Positions 17,496 through 25,529 of a DNA stretch of 64,000 nucleotides are shown piece after piece. The DNA lies in contig NZ_JAIVFV010000005.1 of assembly GCF_020829445.1 (NCBI RefSeq), forward strand, positions 1 through 64,000. The letters run 5' to 3'. The stretch's first letter is position 1; each line of letters begins with the position of its first letter. Position numbers and translations under genes: made by a program. This stretch comes from Nostoc sp. CHAB 5836 (GTDB lineage: Bacteria; Cyanobacteriota; Cyanobacteriia; Cyanobacteriales; Nostocaceae). Under the pieces are notes generated by a model. That model searched no databases, was not told the DNA's origin, and saw nothing but the letters and a program-made list of their open reading frames with translations.

Positions 17496-17662
17496 CCTTA
17501 TAATCTTTTATTAAGATATTCAAATATGTACTTAATTAAAATTAGCTAAAAATAACAAAAATAAATATTAAACAGATTCTCATCTGAAATTAATTTAAGT
17601 GATGATAGGATGCTTTATATTCTCCTTTGATATGAATTTAATGATTCATGGAAAGGTGTTGT

Positions 17663-18448
17663 ATGCAAATAACAGATTTTCTTGGTCTTTTACATCCAGC
17701 GATCGCAATTATATTCGTGTTTCCACTTATCGGTACAGTGATTAATTTTGCTTGGCAAACACGCCAACGCCGATTGCAAATTTTAGCCGGGAGTAAAAGC
17801 AAAATTCCGCCAGTGGTGGGTGTAGAACATAAGCAGTTAGGTGAAAGACTCACAAGTGCAGTTGTTGGATTAACTTTAATCGGATTAAGCTACCCTATTG
17901 GCAAAAATATTATCAAAAATCAATTGTGGAATAAAACACCTTTTCAAGTTGTTTTTATCCTGTTAATATTTGCTGCAACCGTTGCCTCTTTAGTATTTCT
18001 TTATCAGGCAAAGCAGAAGGTGTGGCGAGCAGCTTTTGCGACCTTAACTGGTGCAGGTTTGGTAATTCTAGGCTGTCAGGATGGAGTATATCGCCGCACC
18101 AATGAGTGGTATTGGTCACATTATTATATTGGTATTACCGCAGCACTGCTGATGATTTTTTCATTAGCAATTGTTCAAGATATTTATCAAGATAAGTCCA
18201 ATCGCTGGCGCACCGCCCATACAATTTTAAACTGCATTGCTTTGTTGCTATTTATTGGGCAAGGCATGACAGGGGCACGAGACTTATTAGAAATTCCCTT
18301 GAGTTGGCAAGAACCCTATATTTATCAGTGTGATTTTGCTAATAAAACTTGTCCAACCCCAAATTCCCATCAGGTAGAATCAGGATTTACGCCTAGTTTA
18401 AACTCAGTCCAGATGCTGCCCCTGGATGATTTTTTTGCAGATAGCTAG
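17663..18448 (+). CDS. DUF4079 family membrane protein
   Basis: A 261-residue integral membrane protein starting MQITDFLGLLHPAIAIIFVFPLIG and followed by NFAWQTRQRR, features of DUF4079, a family of cyanobacteria and plastids. About five membrane segments are visible. The pattern of conserved histidines (LLHPAIA; WYWSHYYIG; RTAHTILN) resembles haem-binding cytochrome b561-like four-helix proteins, but this is inference. The ATG at 17663 is favoured over one 15 bases upstream because GGAAAGG precedes it and family members begin with the LLHP helix. The 65-residue C-terminus is soluble and contains two cysteines. Function unknown. Confidence 0.8.
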   Translation: MQITDFLGLLHPAIAIIFVFPLIGTVINFAWQTRQRRLQILAGSKSKIPPVVGVEHKQLGERLTSAVVGLTLIGLSYPIGKNIIKNQLWNKTPFQVVFILLIFAATVASLVFLYQAKQKVWRAAFATLTGAGLVILGCQDGVYRRTNEWYWSHYYIGITAALLMIFSLAIVQDIYQDKSNRWRTAHTILNCIALLLFIGQGMTGARDLLEIPLSWQEPYIYQCDFANKTCPTPNSHQVESGFTPSLNSVQMLPLDDFFADS

Positions 18449-18522
18449 ACCAATAGCTGTACCAGGAAATTCTTGTCTATGTTTATGCTGCTAGTACAAT
18501 GTCTAAGCTAATTTTGAGGGTT

Positions 18523-18576
18523 TGTAGTAAGCACTTTAGTGCTTAGAAAATAAGGACTGAAGTCCTTACTACCAAC
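18523..18576. repeat. M6 REP-like double hairpin
   Basis: Outer pair TTTGTAGTAAG / CTTACTACCAA encloses two small palindromes (gcactttagtgc; aggactgaagtcct). Other copies with matching outer arms lie at 30686-30742, 32085-32141 and 35204-35257, partial ones at 44735 and 63877. The double-hairpin form recalls REP elements mobilised by RAYT transposases, but no such gene is in the window. Confidence 0.75.
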
Positions 18577-18676
18577 TTACTTCCCGTCAATTTAAACTTG
18601 ACCGGCGCTCTAGATGCATTGGGGTTTTGGATTGGGATACCTGCGGTAAGCTACGCTAAGGCACTTACGTAGTGTT

Positions 18677-18817
18677 CATGCAGCTGATGACACAAAAAAA
18701 GAGTGGAAAGTTGAGGCTATTACACCATATATCCACTCAAAACTTACTATATTAGAGTTACAACAAGAGAACCACGAGATGATTAAAACTTGGGAAAATT
18801 CAAGCCAATTAACGTGA
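18677..18817 (+). pseudogene. Possible gene fragment without start
   Basis: An open frame of 46 codons, starting HAADDTKKEWKVEAITPY and ending WENSSQLT, has protein-like composition (mixed charged and hydrophobic, no repeats) but no start codon or ribosome-binding site. It begins directly after a common GC-rich repeat (gctacgctaaggcacttacg). It converges on the small gene at 18809-19003. It may be the 3' end of a gene cut by the repeat. I do not recognise the family. Confidence 0.3.
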
Positions 18818-19003
18818 CTCAGTTCCTTGATTGGGGCTACCTGCGATAGAATCCTCTCCTGGTGCTTCTGGAGTAGCACTGGGTTTAGCATCACTCTTTT
18901 CAGCATCGCCAGTTTTGCGGATACTTTCGTCGATGGGGGTTTGGTAGCCACCAGAAGCAGTAGCGGTAGTTTCTTGATTATTAGATTTTTGTTGTTCAGC
19001 CAT
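18809..19003 (-). CDS. Small low-complexity hypothetical protein
   Basis: A 64-residue hydrophilic protein (MAEQQKSNNQETTATASGGY ... SIAGSPNQGTESR) rich in Ser, Glu, Gly, Ala and Pro, with no hydrophobic segment; it is likely disordered. The ATG at 19003 is chosen over one 18 bases upstream since GGGAATG sits before it. The codon pattern and clean stop argue for a real gene, yet no function can be given. It lies convergent to a possible gene fragment and co-directional with the methyltransferase gene downstream. Confidence 0.5.
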   Translation of the reverse strand: MAEQQKSNNQETTATASGGYQTPIDESIRKTGDAEKSDAKPSATPEAPGEDSIAGSPNQGTESR

Positions 19004-19099
19004 GATTACATTCCCAATCATTTATTCTTGAGATTATCTTAGGAAAATTGGGGGTTTAAGTACATCTATCTAGAATCTAGTTATGACTGATTTGCTCCT

Positions 19100-19720
19100 C
19101 TATCGGAAGTATTGTTTAGCAAAAATCGTTAGCAAGACTGGCCCTAGTAAATAGTGGTGATTCAAACACAATAGCCCAGCAGAGGAGCCAAGAAGTTGAC
19201 GTTGATTAGGGCTATAGAGTCTAATTCCACGGGGAGAAACTGGCAATAGTTGAGGTTCTGTCTCTTTTTTAGAAGTAATGTCAACCAAGTAGAAGCGTCC
19301 ACTGGGAGAAAGTACCCGTGCTATCTCACTAAGCACCTGTTTAGGTTCCAAATAGTGCAAGAAGCTAATAGTGCTGAAAATAGCATCATATTGACCATCA
19401 GCAAAGGGAAGAGACTCAGCTTTGCCCTCGATATAAATTAAACGTGGACGGTGGCGGTTGCTCTGTCTTGCTACCCGCAACATATTCGCAGATAAATCCA
19501 ATCCGGTAGCTCGCAAGTCGGGAAACTGAGTTGCAAGGCGCTCAAGTAAGCGACCAGTACCACAGCCAATATCAAGTACATTTGCTCGCTCTGGTAAATC
19601 GACGTACTCCAGCAAGCGTTTGTGAACGGTTCGATAAAACACTGAAGGAAAGAGCCAGTCGTAACTTGGCGCCCATAGGTCAAAAAGTAGCTTTTTATTA
19701 CTGAAAAAGTCATCAGTCAT
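19100..19720 (-). CDS. Class I SAM-dependent methyltransferase
   Basis: A 206-residue Rossmann-fold methyltransferase. Motif I is VLDIGCGTGRLLE (about residues 48-60), an acidic motif II TGLDLSANML, SLPFADGQYDAIFSTISFLHYL as the motif IV region and a post-motif LSPSGRFYLVD. The UbiE/COQ5-like N-terminus (FDLWAPSYDWLFPSVFYRTVH) suggests a small-molecule acceptor, perhaps a lipid or quinone. The C-terminal helix is short compared with UbiE. No neighbour indicates the substrate. Confidence 0.88.
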   Translation of the reverse strand: MTDDFFSNKKLLFDLWAPSYDWLFPSVFYRTVHKRLLEYVDLPERANVLDIGCGTGRLLERLATQFPDLRATGLDLSANMLRVARQSNRHRPRLIYIEGKAESLPFADGQYDAIFSTISFLHYLEPKQVLSEIARVLSPSGRFYLVDITSKKETEPQLLPVSPRGIRLYSPNQRQLLGSSAGLLCLNHHYLLGPVLLTIFAKQYFR

Positions 19721-20183
19721 GATTTTTCGCAGCTTCCCTGAAGCTTGTTGCTTTTTGAGGGTAAGTTTAGCTGCGCCTCCAAGAAGTTGATTAACAACAC
19801 AAGTTAACTATAGCGATCCTGAATTGGTTATGAGACTGGGCTTTTGTAAGGTTAGTTAAGAGGCAATACTACTCTCTTTGAAAAATCATCGGGAACTATA
19901 GCACTTGAATGTGTAGTTAATAGTGTTAGGACTTACGCAATAAGTCTCTGAAACTCTTAGAGACCAATTATAAAGTAAACCTTAAATTGTCGGGTGCGTT
20001 ATCGCTCTCGTGTACGGCACCTGGAAATATTGTACTAAGTGTGGATAGAGACTCATTCTATTTCTGTAAAGAACCAAAGAACGAGCGATTAGTGCATAAA
20101 ACTATAGAACTGAACCGTATCTATTTATAGAGGTTCAAATACAACAAACTCAATCTAGTTTGAAATTATCAAGGTTAAAAATT
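19721..20183. other. Gene-free stretch with repeat fragments
   Basis: It holds an M5-type end (aggacttacgcaataagtct near 19929) and the piece 'aaagtaaaccttaaattgtcgggtgcgtta' (its halves also near 52470-52505), a repeat shared with the bioF upstream region. No gene or RNA was recognised in the rest. Confidence 0.6.
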
Positions 20184-20471
20184 ATGACAAGCTTTATTCA
20201 AGTCAGGTTACACGACGATCTACTGTACCCAGTCCGCGAGTGCTTGGAAACGATAGAAATTCATAACTCCAAATTGGCTCATTTCCTGTGCAAAATTATT
20301 CCTGCTCAATGTCCCTTCGAGCGAGACATCACGCTGTTTGGTCGGAAGCTATTTCACATTCCTCCGATGTGTAAATTAAATCCTCTATACGAGGAAGTGG
20401 TTGGTTTGCGTTTTAAAGCACTCTGTTATCTTGCCGATGAATGCGGTGAAGATATCACAGCCTATTGCTAA
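20184..20471 (+). CDS. Mo-dependent nitrogenase C-terminal-domain protein
   Basis: A 95-residue protein matching the short 'Mo-dependent nitrogenase C-terminus' family of cyanobacteria: IPAQCPFERDITLFGRKLFHIPPMCKLNPLYE and LRFKALCYLADECGEDITAYC (motif parts FHIPPMCKLNPLYE and LADECGED). It has five conserved Cys (CKI, QCP, MCKL, ALCY, DECG, YC). The family name reflects sequence association only; its role is not established, and no nif genes lie in this window. ATG at 20184 is preferred to TTG at 20160. Six bases after the stop an M3 element begins. Confidence 0.82.
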   Translation: MTSFIQVRLHDDLLYPVRECLETIEIHNSKLAHFLCKIIPAQCPFERDITLFGRKLFHIPPMCKLNPLYEEVVGLRFKALCYLADECGEDITAYC

Positions 20472-20477
20472 TAGCCA

Positions 20478-20608
20478 TAAGTAGGTCGGCGCAATTAAAG
20501 ATAACTGGTGATGGCTGTCATTTGTCCTTTGTCATTCGTCCTTGGTAAGGGTTTCAAGCCTGGTTGCGTTTCGTCACATAGTTTGATTTATTTTCACCGA
20601 CTTACTTA
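20478..20608 (-). mobile_element. M3 element, copy B
   Basis: Inverted relative to most copies: it begins TAAGTAGGTCGGCGCAA and ends CACCGACTTACTTA. It starts 6 bases after the stop codon of the gene at 20184-20471, with the same end facing the gene 3' terminus as in the other copies. Confidence 0.8.
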
Positions 20609-20721
20609 GGACTTACGCAAAATAATGAAAAAACGAACCGCAAACGCGAGTGCGTCTCGTAAGAGTTGGACGCAAAGTACACAAAGGAATAAAAGCTTCA
20701 GACAGTTATTGCGTAAGCCCT
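20608..20721. mobile_element. M5 element with AGGACTTACGCAA ends
   Basis: Left end AGGACTTACGCAA, right end TTGCGTAAGCCCT. It encloses the common 'gaaccgcaaacgcgagtgcg' and 'ttggacgcaaagtacacaaagg' words. Further copies lie at 38916-39009, 54002-54091 and 57601-57689, half copies near 19929, 24938, 44571 and 63845. No coding capacity. Confidence 0.75.
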
Positions 20722-20914
20722 AAGCCAGTTGGATCGTTCTTTGATCAAGCAGCCATTGGTAATTGCAGACTGACGATTGTTACTTACTTAGGTTTATACT
20801 AAGCTAACTTACGCTTAAGTTAGATGTTTAGCTATTAAGTAGCTCACACCTCACTAAGCGTTTCCAGACCGGATTATTACTTAACGTACCCCTGCTGAAA
20901 TCATTAACATCATC

Positions 20915-21589
20915 ATGACGCACATCTTACTGGTTGAAGATGAAGTCAAACTGGCACGATTTGTTGAATTGGAATTGAATTATGAAGGCTATCAAGTCAG
21001 TGTTGCCTACGATGGATTAACTGCACTCATGGCAGCGCGTGAGTTGCATCTGGATTTAGTAATTTTAGACTGGATGTTGCCTGGTTTATCGGGGTTGGAA
21101 ATTTGCCGCCGCCTGCGAAGTATTGTTGATAAAGTGCCGATAATCTTATTAACCGTCAAAGATGAAGTGAGCGATCGCATTGTAGGCTTAGACGCTGGTG
21201 CTGATGATTACCTCGTTAAACCCTTCAGTGTTGATGAATTATTAGCCAGAGTCGCCACTCGCCTGCGAAAAAGCCAGCAAGCAGATGTGGCTGAGGTTTT
21301 AGAATTTGAAGACTTGAGTTTAAATCGTCGTACCCGACAAGTGTACCGAGATCAACGGTTAATTGAGTTAACTGGTAAGGAATTTGATTTACTAGAATAT
21401 TTATTGACCCATCCGCGACAGATAATTACCTGCGATCGCATTTTAGAAGAAGTCTGGGGTTACGACTTCATGAGTGATGCCAACATCATTGAAGCTTACA
21501 TTTACTACCTACGTCTGAAACTTGAAGCCAATAACGAAAAATGCCTCATTCAGACTGTGAACGGTGTTGGCTACACATTGCGTGATTAA
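20915..21589 (+). CDS. OmpR-family response regulator
   Basis: A 224-residue two-domain regulator. The receiver (1-120) has the acidic pair Glu8-Asp9-Glu10, phospho-acceptor Asp52 in LDWMLPG, Thr in LLTVKDE and Lys in LVKPFSVDE. The C-terminus is a winged helix with LTGKEFDLLEYLLTHP, ILEEVWGYDFMSDANIIEAYIYYLR (part) and VNGVGYTLRD. It binds DNA as a phosphorylated dimer. No histidine kinase gene adjoins it, so it is an orphan here. It lies 194 bp upstream of the arsM-pit-arsS genes in the same direction and may control them; this is a guess from position, as metal- or phosphate-responsive regulators of this class exist. Confidence 0.93.
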   Translation: MTHILLVEDEVKLARFVELELNYEGYQVSVAYDGLTALMAARELHLDLVILDWMLPGLSGLEICRRLRSIVDKVPIILLTVKDEVSDRIVGLDAGADDYLVKPFSVDELLARVATRLRKSQQADVAEVLEFEDLSLNRRTRQVYRDQRLIELTGKEFDLLEYLLTHPRQIITCDRILEEVWGYDFMSDANIIEAYIYYLRLKLEANNEKCLIQTVNGVGYTLRD

Positions 21590-21783
21590 ACTTAGAATGG
21601 GACATTGAGCATTCTCCCTCATCCCCCTCATCCCCCTTCCAGTCTCAAATAACGGTAAAATCCCAAATTTTTCTATCTTAGCAAAATTTGGAGTTTTTGG
21701 CAATCTCAGCAAAAACTCATCCAATTCATAGTTAATTATACTAGGATGCACAAAGCTGTCATCATCATAAAATCCAAAACTGC

Positions 21784-22752
21784 ATGACTTATCTAGAAAC
21801 AGCAGCGCAATTCTACCGCGAAGTTGCCCAAACTCCACAAGTTGGACTTTGTTGTGTGCAAAGTACGCCCCTGCAACTACCAGGTTTGAAAATTCCTTTG
21901 CCAATGCAGGAAATGAACTATGGTTGTGGCACTACTGTTCACCCCACCGAACTAGGAAACCAACCTACTGTGTTGTATGTCGGCGTTGGTGGCGGTTTAG
22001 AAGCGTTGCAATTCGCTTATTTTTCCCGCCATGTAAGTGCTGTAATTGCTGTTGAACCGGTTGGGGCTATGCGGGAAGCAGCTGCACGCAATCTGAAAAT
22101 TGCTGCTCAAGAAAACTCCTGGTTTGACATCAGCTTTGTAGAAATCCGCGAAGGGGATGCTTTTAACTTACCCGTTGCTGATGCTACTGTCGATATCGTG
22201 GCGCAAAATTGCCTTTTCAACATCTTTGAGCCAGAAGATTTAACTCGTGCTTTAAAAGAAGCCTATCGCGTATTAAAGCCAGGTGGACGCTTGCAAATGA
22301 GCGATCCAATTGCCACTAGTCAAATTCCAGCACATCTTCAACAAGATGAACGACTCAGAGCCATGTGTTTATCAGGCGCACTCACCTATGAAGAATATAC
22401 TCAACGGATTACAAATGCTGGCTTTGGTCAAGTTGAAATTCGTGCCCGTCGTCCTTATCGTCTACTAGATACCCAAACTTATAATTTAGAAGAAAATCTA
22501 CTTTTAGAAAGTCTGGATTCTGTTTCCTTTAAAGTTGCTATTCCAGAAGATGGTGCTTGTATATTTACTGGGAAAACAGCAATTTATGCTGGTTCAGAAC
22601 CATTCTTTGACGATTCAGCAGGTCATTTACTTCAGCTAGGTATTCCCGCAGCAGTGTGTGATAAAACTGCTGCTCAACTTGCGGCTATCAAGCCAGCAGA
22701 AATTATTATTACCAAGTCAACTTGGCACTATAGCGGTGGTGGTTGCTGTTAA
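21784..22752 (+). CDS. arsM: Arsenosugar-pathway arsenite methyltransferase ArsM
   Basis: A 322-residue SAM methyltransferase with motif I VLYVGVGGGLEALQFAYF, an acidic motif VEPVGAM, and NCLFNIFEPEDLTRALKEAYRVLKPGGR (parts) in the post-motif region. Cysteines expected to bind As(III) are present: Cys23-Cys24 in GLCCVQ, a Cys in NYGCGTTV, one in RAMCLSGAL, and a C-terminal GGGCC. It would methylate arsenite to dimethylarsenite. The arsS gene 1.1 kb downstream supports the arsenosugar variant, as arsM-arsS pairs are known in cyanobacteria. A C-rich nonamer repeat lies before the gene at 21612-21640. Confidence 0.87.
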   Translation: MTYLETAAQFYREVAQTPQVGLCCVQSTPLQLPGLKIPLPMQEMNYGCGTTVHPTELGNQPTVLYVGVGGGLEALQFAYFSRHVSAVIAVEPVGAMREAAARNLKIAAQENSWFDISFVEIREGDAFNLPVADATVDIVAQNCLFNIFEPEDLTRALKEAYRVLKPGGRLQMSDPIATSQIPAHLQQDERLRAMCLSGALTYEEYTQRITNAGFGQVEIRARRPYRLLDTQTYNLEENLLLESLDSVSFKVAIPEDGACIFTGKTAIYAGSEPFFDDSAGHLLQLGIPAAVCDKTAAQLAAIKPAEIIITKSTWHYSGGGCC

Positions 22753-22877
22753 TCTCTTAAAAAAGAATTGAGATGTCAGGAGTCAGAATTTAGAATAATT
22801 GTCTGCCACTGGAGAAGAAATGCACAACTTGAATATTTAACTAATTCCATTCTGAGTTATTCTCTATAAACTCCAAA

Positions 22878-23837
22878 ATGTTGTTAATTAGTCTATTTTT
22901 AGCTACGCTTTTTTTAGCATATTCCAATGGTGCAAATGACAACTTTAAAGGTGTAGCAACGTTGTTTGGTAGCCGAACTAGCAGCTATCAAACAGCAATT
23001 TTGTGGGCAACTTTTACAACTTTTGCTGGTGCTGTAACTGCGACTTTGTTAGCAGGAACACTAATGAAAAACTTCTCTGGCAAAGGACTGTTACCTGATG
23101 CGATCGCCAATGCTCCAGAGTTTCATATAGCAGTAGCGATCGCTGCTGGTTTAACTGTACTCATCGCCACCTTGATGGGGCTTCCCATTTCCACAACTCA
23201 CAGTTTGACAGGTGCTACTGTTGGCGCTGGATTAGTTGCGATCGGACTTCAAGTTAATTTTGCAACTTTGGCAACTTCCTTTATTTTACCTCTATTACTC
23301 AGTCCAATTATTGCTATTCCCTTGGCAGCAGGAATTTACAGCTTATCTGGCTATATTAATTCCAAATGGCAGTTACCAGTCAATCATAAAATGATTGATA
23401 CTTGCCATTTTCTCAGCGCTGGAATTGTCAGTTTTGCTAGAGGATTAAATAACACTCCTAAGATTGTTTCACTCATTCTAATTATTGAGTATTTTTCGAT
23501 TCAGGGAGGAATGATCACCATTGCGATCGCAATGGCACTTGGCGGTTTACTCAACTCCCAAAAAGTTGCTGTTACTATGAGTGAAAAGATTACCTCAATG
23601 AATCATACCCAAGGGTTATCAGCAAATATAATCACCGGACTTCTGGTCATTGCTGCTACTCGGTTTGGGCTGACTGTTTCTACCACTTATGTTTCAGTTG
23701 CTTCTATTTTTGGTGTGGGATTGATTAGCAAAAAAGCCAATATGTGTGTTTTTTATCAGATCCTACTATCGTGGATTTTAACTATACCAACTGCTGCAAT
23801 TATTAGTGGAATCATTTATAGATTATTGCAAGGTTAG
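22878..23837 (+). CDS. PiT-family inorganic phosphate transporter
   Basis: A 319-residue integral membrane protein, about nine to ten helices. The PiT signature occurs twice as expected for inverted halves: GANDNFKGVATLFGSRTSS near residue 18 and GLNNTPKIVSLIL near 190, with PISTTHSLTGATVGAG between. PiT carriers import phosphate with H+ or Na+ and also take arsenate poorly distinguished from phosphate. It is shorter than the usual 400-500 residues because the cytoplasmic loop between halves is small. Its place between arsM and arsS suggests a role in arsenic or phosphate balance, or in moving a pathway product; direction and substrate are unproven. Confidence 0.87.
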   Translation: MLLISLFLATLFLAYSNGANDNFKGVATLFGSRTSSYQTAILWATFTTFAGAVTATLLAGTLMKNFSGKGLLPDAIANAPEFHIAVAIAAGLTVLIATLMGLPISTTHSLTGATVGAGLVAIGLQVNFATLATSFILPLLLSPIIAIPLAAGIYSLSGYINSKWQLPVNHKMIDTCHFLSAGIVSFARGLNNTPKIVSLILIIEYFSIQGGMITIAIAMALGGLLNSQKVAVTMSEKITSMNHTQGLSANIITGLLVIAATRFGLTVSTTYVSVASIFGVGLISKKANMCVFYQILLSWILTIPTAAIISGIIYRLLQG

Positions 23838-23880
23838 AAAAAATGAATATATTTGTGCGATTTTTAAGGAGTAGTAAATA

Positions 23881-24888
23881 ATGCAAACTAAACCAAAAGT
23901 TTTACTAGATACAGCAGTCACACCCTTCAACCACAAACTCAGTTCACCTTTGACAAAAAAAGGAATCACTGTCTTACAAATTAATCTAGGTAAGCGTTGT
24001 AACCTTGCCTGTACACACTGTCATGTCGAAGCCGGTCCAAAACGTACAGAAGAACTTTCTCCGGAAATTTGCGAACAATTGATTTCGCTAATCCATAAAT
24101 TTTCCGAAATTAAAATTGTGGATTTGACTGGTGGCGCACCAGAAATGAATTATGGATTTAAGCCATTGGTAGAAGCAGCAAAAGCAACTGGTAAAGAAGT
24201 GATTGTCCGGTCTAATTTGACTATTTATTTTGAAGATGGATTTGGTGATTTACCAGAATACTTTGCTAAACACCAAGTAAGAGTTGTCGCTTCCCTACCC
24301 TGTTATCTAGCAGAGAATGTTGATAAAATGCGCGGTAGTGGTGTTTTTGATAGTTCAGTCAAAGCTTTGCAGTGGCTTAACCAACTGGGCTATGGTCAAG
24401 ACCAAAATTTAATTTTGGACTTGATATTTAATCCCAAGTTGCCCATCGGCGAAAAATTTTCCCTAGCTCCCGAACAGACCAACCTAGAACAAGATTACAA
24501 AATGTTCTTACAAGAACATTTTGATATTGTATTTAACAACCTCTTCACCATTACCAATCTACCAGTTGGTAGAACTAAAATGCATTTAGAGCGAAAAAAA
24601 CTGTACACCAGCTATTTGCAGTTTTTAGAGTTGCATTTTAATCCCAGCACAGTTGAACATTTAATGTGTCGAGATGAACTTTCAATTGACTATCTGGGAA
24701 ATGTATATGATTGTGACTTTAACCAAATGATGAATTTACCTGCAAAAACTCGCAATGGTGAAACCTTGACAGTTGGCAAATTGTTAGAAGCTGGCAGTTT
24801 AGACTTGATTAGTGAGGTACAAACTGCTGCTTATTGCTATGGTTGTACTGCTGGATGTGGTTCTAGTTGTGGTGGCGCTTTGCTCTAA
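23881..24888 (+). CDS. arsS: Arsenosugar biosynthesis radical SAM protein ArsS
   Basis: A 335-residue radical SAM enzyme. The 4Fe-4S cluster motif is Cys40-x3-Cys44-x2-Cys47 (CNLACTHC), followed by DLTGGAPEMNYGFKPL. The C-terminal part carries further cysteines (LMCRDELSIDYLGNVYDCDF; YCYGCTAGCGSSCGG), likely an auxiliary-cluster or substrate domain. ArsS is known to join a 5'-deoxyadenosyl group to dimethylarsenite, giving the arsenosugar precursor. The ATG at 23881 has AAGGAG just upstream. The gene follows the PiT gene by 43 bp, so arsM-pit-arsS probably form one unit. Confidence 0.9.
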   Translation: MQTKPKVLLDTAVTPFNHKLSSPLTKKGITVLQINLGKRCNLACTHCHVEAGPKRTEELSPEICEQLISLIHKFSEIKIVDLTGGAPEMNYGFKPLVEAAKATGKEVIVRSNLTIYFEDGFGDLPEYFAKHQVRVVASLPCYLAENVDKMRGSGVFDSSVKALQWLNQLGYGQDQNLILDLIFNPKLPIGEKFSLAPEQTNLEQDYKMFLQEHFDIVFNNLFTITNLPVGRTKMHLERKKLYTSYLQFLELHFNPSTVEHLMCRDELSIDYLGNVYDCDFNQMMNLPAKTRNGETLTVGKLLEAGSLDLISEVQTAAYCYGCTAGCGSSCGGALL

Positions 24889-24937
24889 GAACTAGGAAAC
24901 TCTAACTCAACTTGATATAGCAGTGCTAAATCATTCT

Positions 24938-25525
24938 AGGACTTACGCAATAACTCTTTGAAACTCTTATTCCTTTGCGTCCTTCTCTTACGAGACGCTG
25001 CGCGAATGCGGTTCCTTTTTTCATTATTTTGGACTTAAACCCACGGGACTAGTTAAATCCAGGGCTATTTCATTCTCATCTAGCCCGCCTCAGAATGAAT
25101 TCTGAGTCTAATAGCGAAAGTCGTCTAAAGACGACTGAGAAAAGGTTATAGTCCAATACAGATAATTGTAGGTTGGGTTGAAGGTCGTGAAACCCAACAA
25201 ACCCCGCTCTTCGGTTGGGTTTCGTTCCTCAACCCAACCTACGCAATACAAGGTTTTTGACGCTAACCCAAGCGTATTGGTCTAAAGACGACTGAGAAAA
25301 GGTTATAGTCCAATACAGTTCAGTTAAGGCTAAAACTCTTTGCCAAAGTCAGTTTTTTTAACCGAGTACCGTGGGTTTAAATCCCTCGGTTCAAAAAATA
25401 AGCAAGTTTTGGGTCGGGGTCTAAATTCCCGGACGCTCTCTACGAGACGCTACGCGAACGCAGACTCGCTACCGCTACGCTAACACAAAACTTAATTACG
25501 AATTACGAATTACGAATTACGAATT
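24938..25525. repeat. Repeat-packed spacer between arsS and the 550-residue gene
   Basis: In order: an M5-like left half (24938-25035), a truncated M1 left end (CAGGGCTATTTCATTCT from 25060) with its gtcgtctaaagacgac hairpin, an M2-like frame (25153-25280) enclosing a hairpin gtaggttgggttg...caacccaacctac at 25168-25242, a second M2 left end at 25311, an accgag/ctcggt hairpin at 25361-25393, GC-rich scraps, and a TTACGAA heptamer run (about 25495-25526). No gene seen. Confidence 0.75.
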
Positions 25526-25529
25526 AATC

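Noticed and set aside
25361..25393. tRNA-like fragment (gtgggtttaaatccctcggttc)
   Set aside because: Only a hairpin is present; no acceptor stem, anticodon arm or D arm can be drawn. No tRNA or rRNA gene was found in the window.
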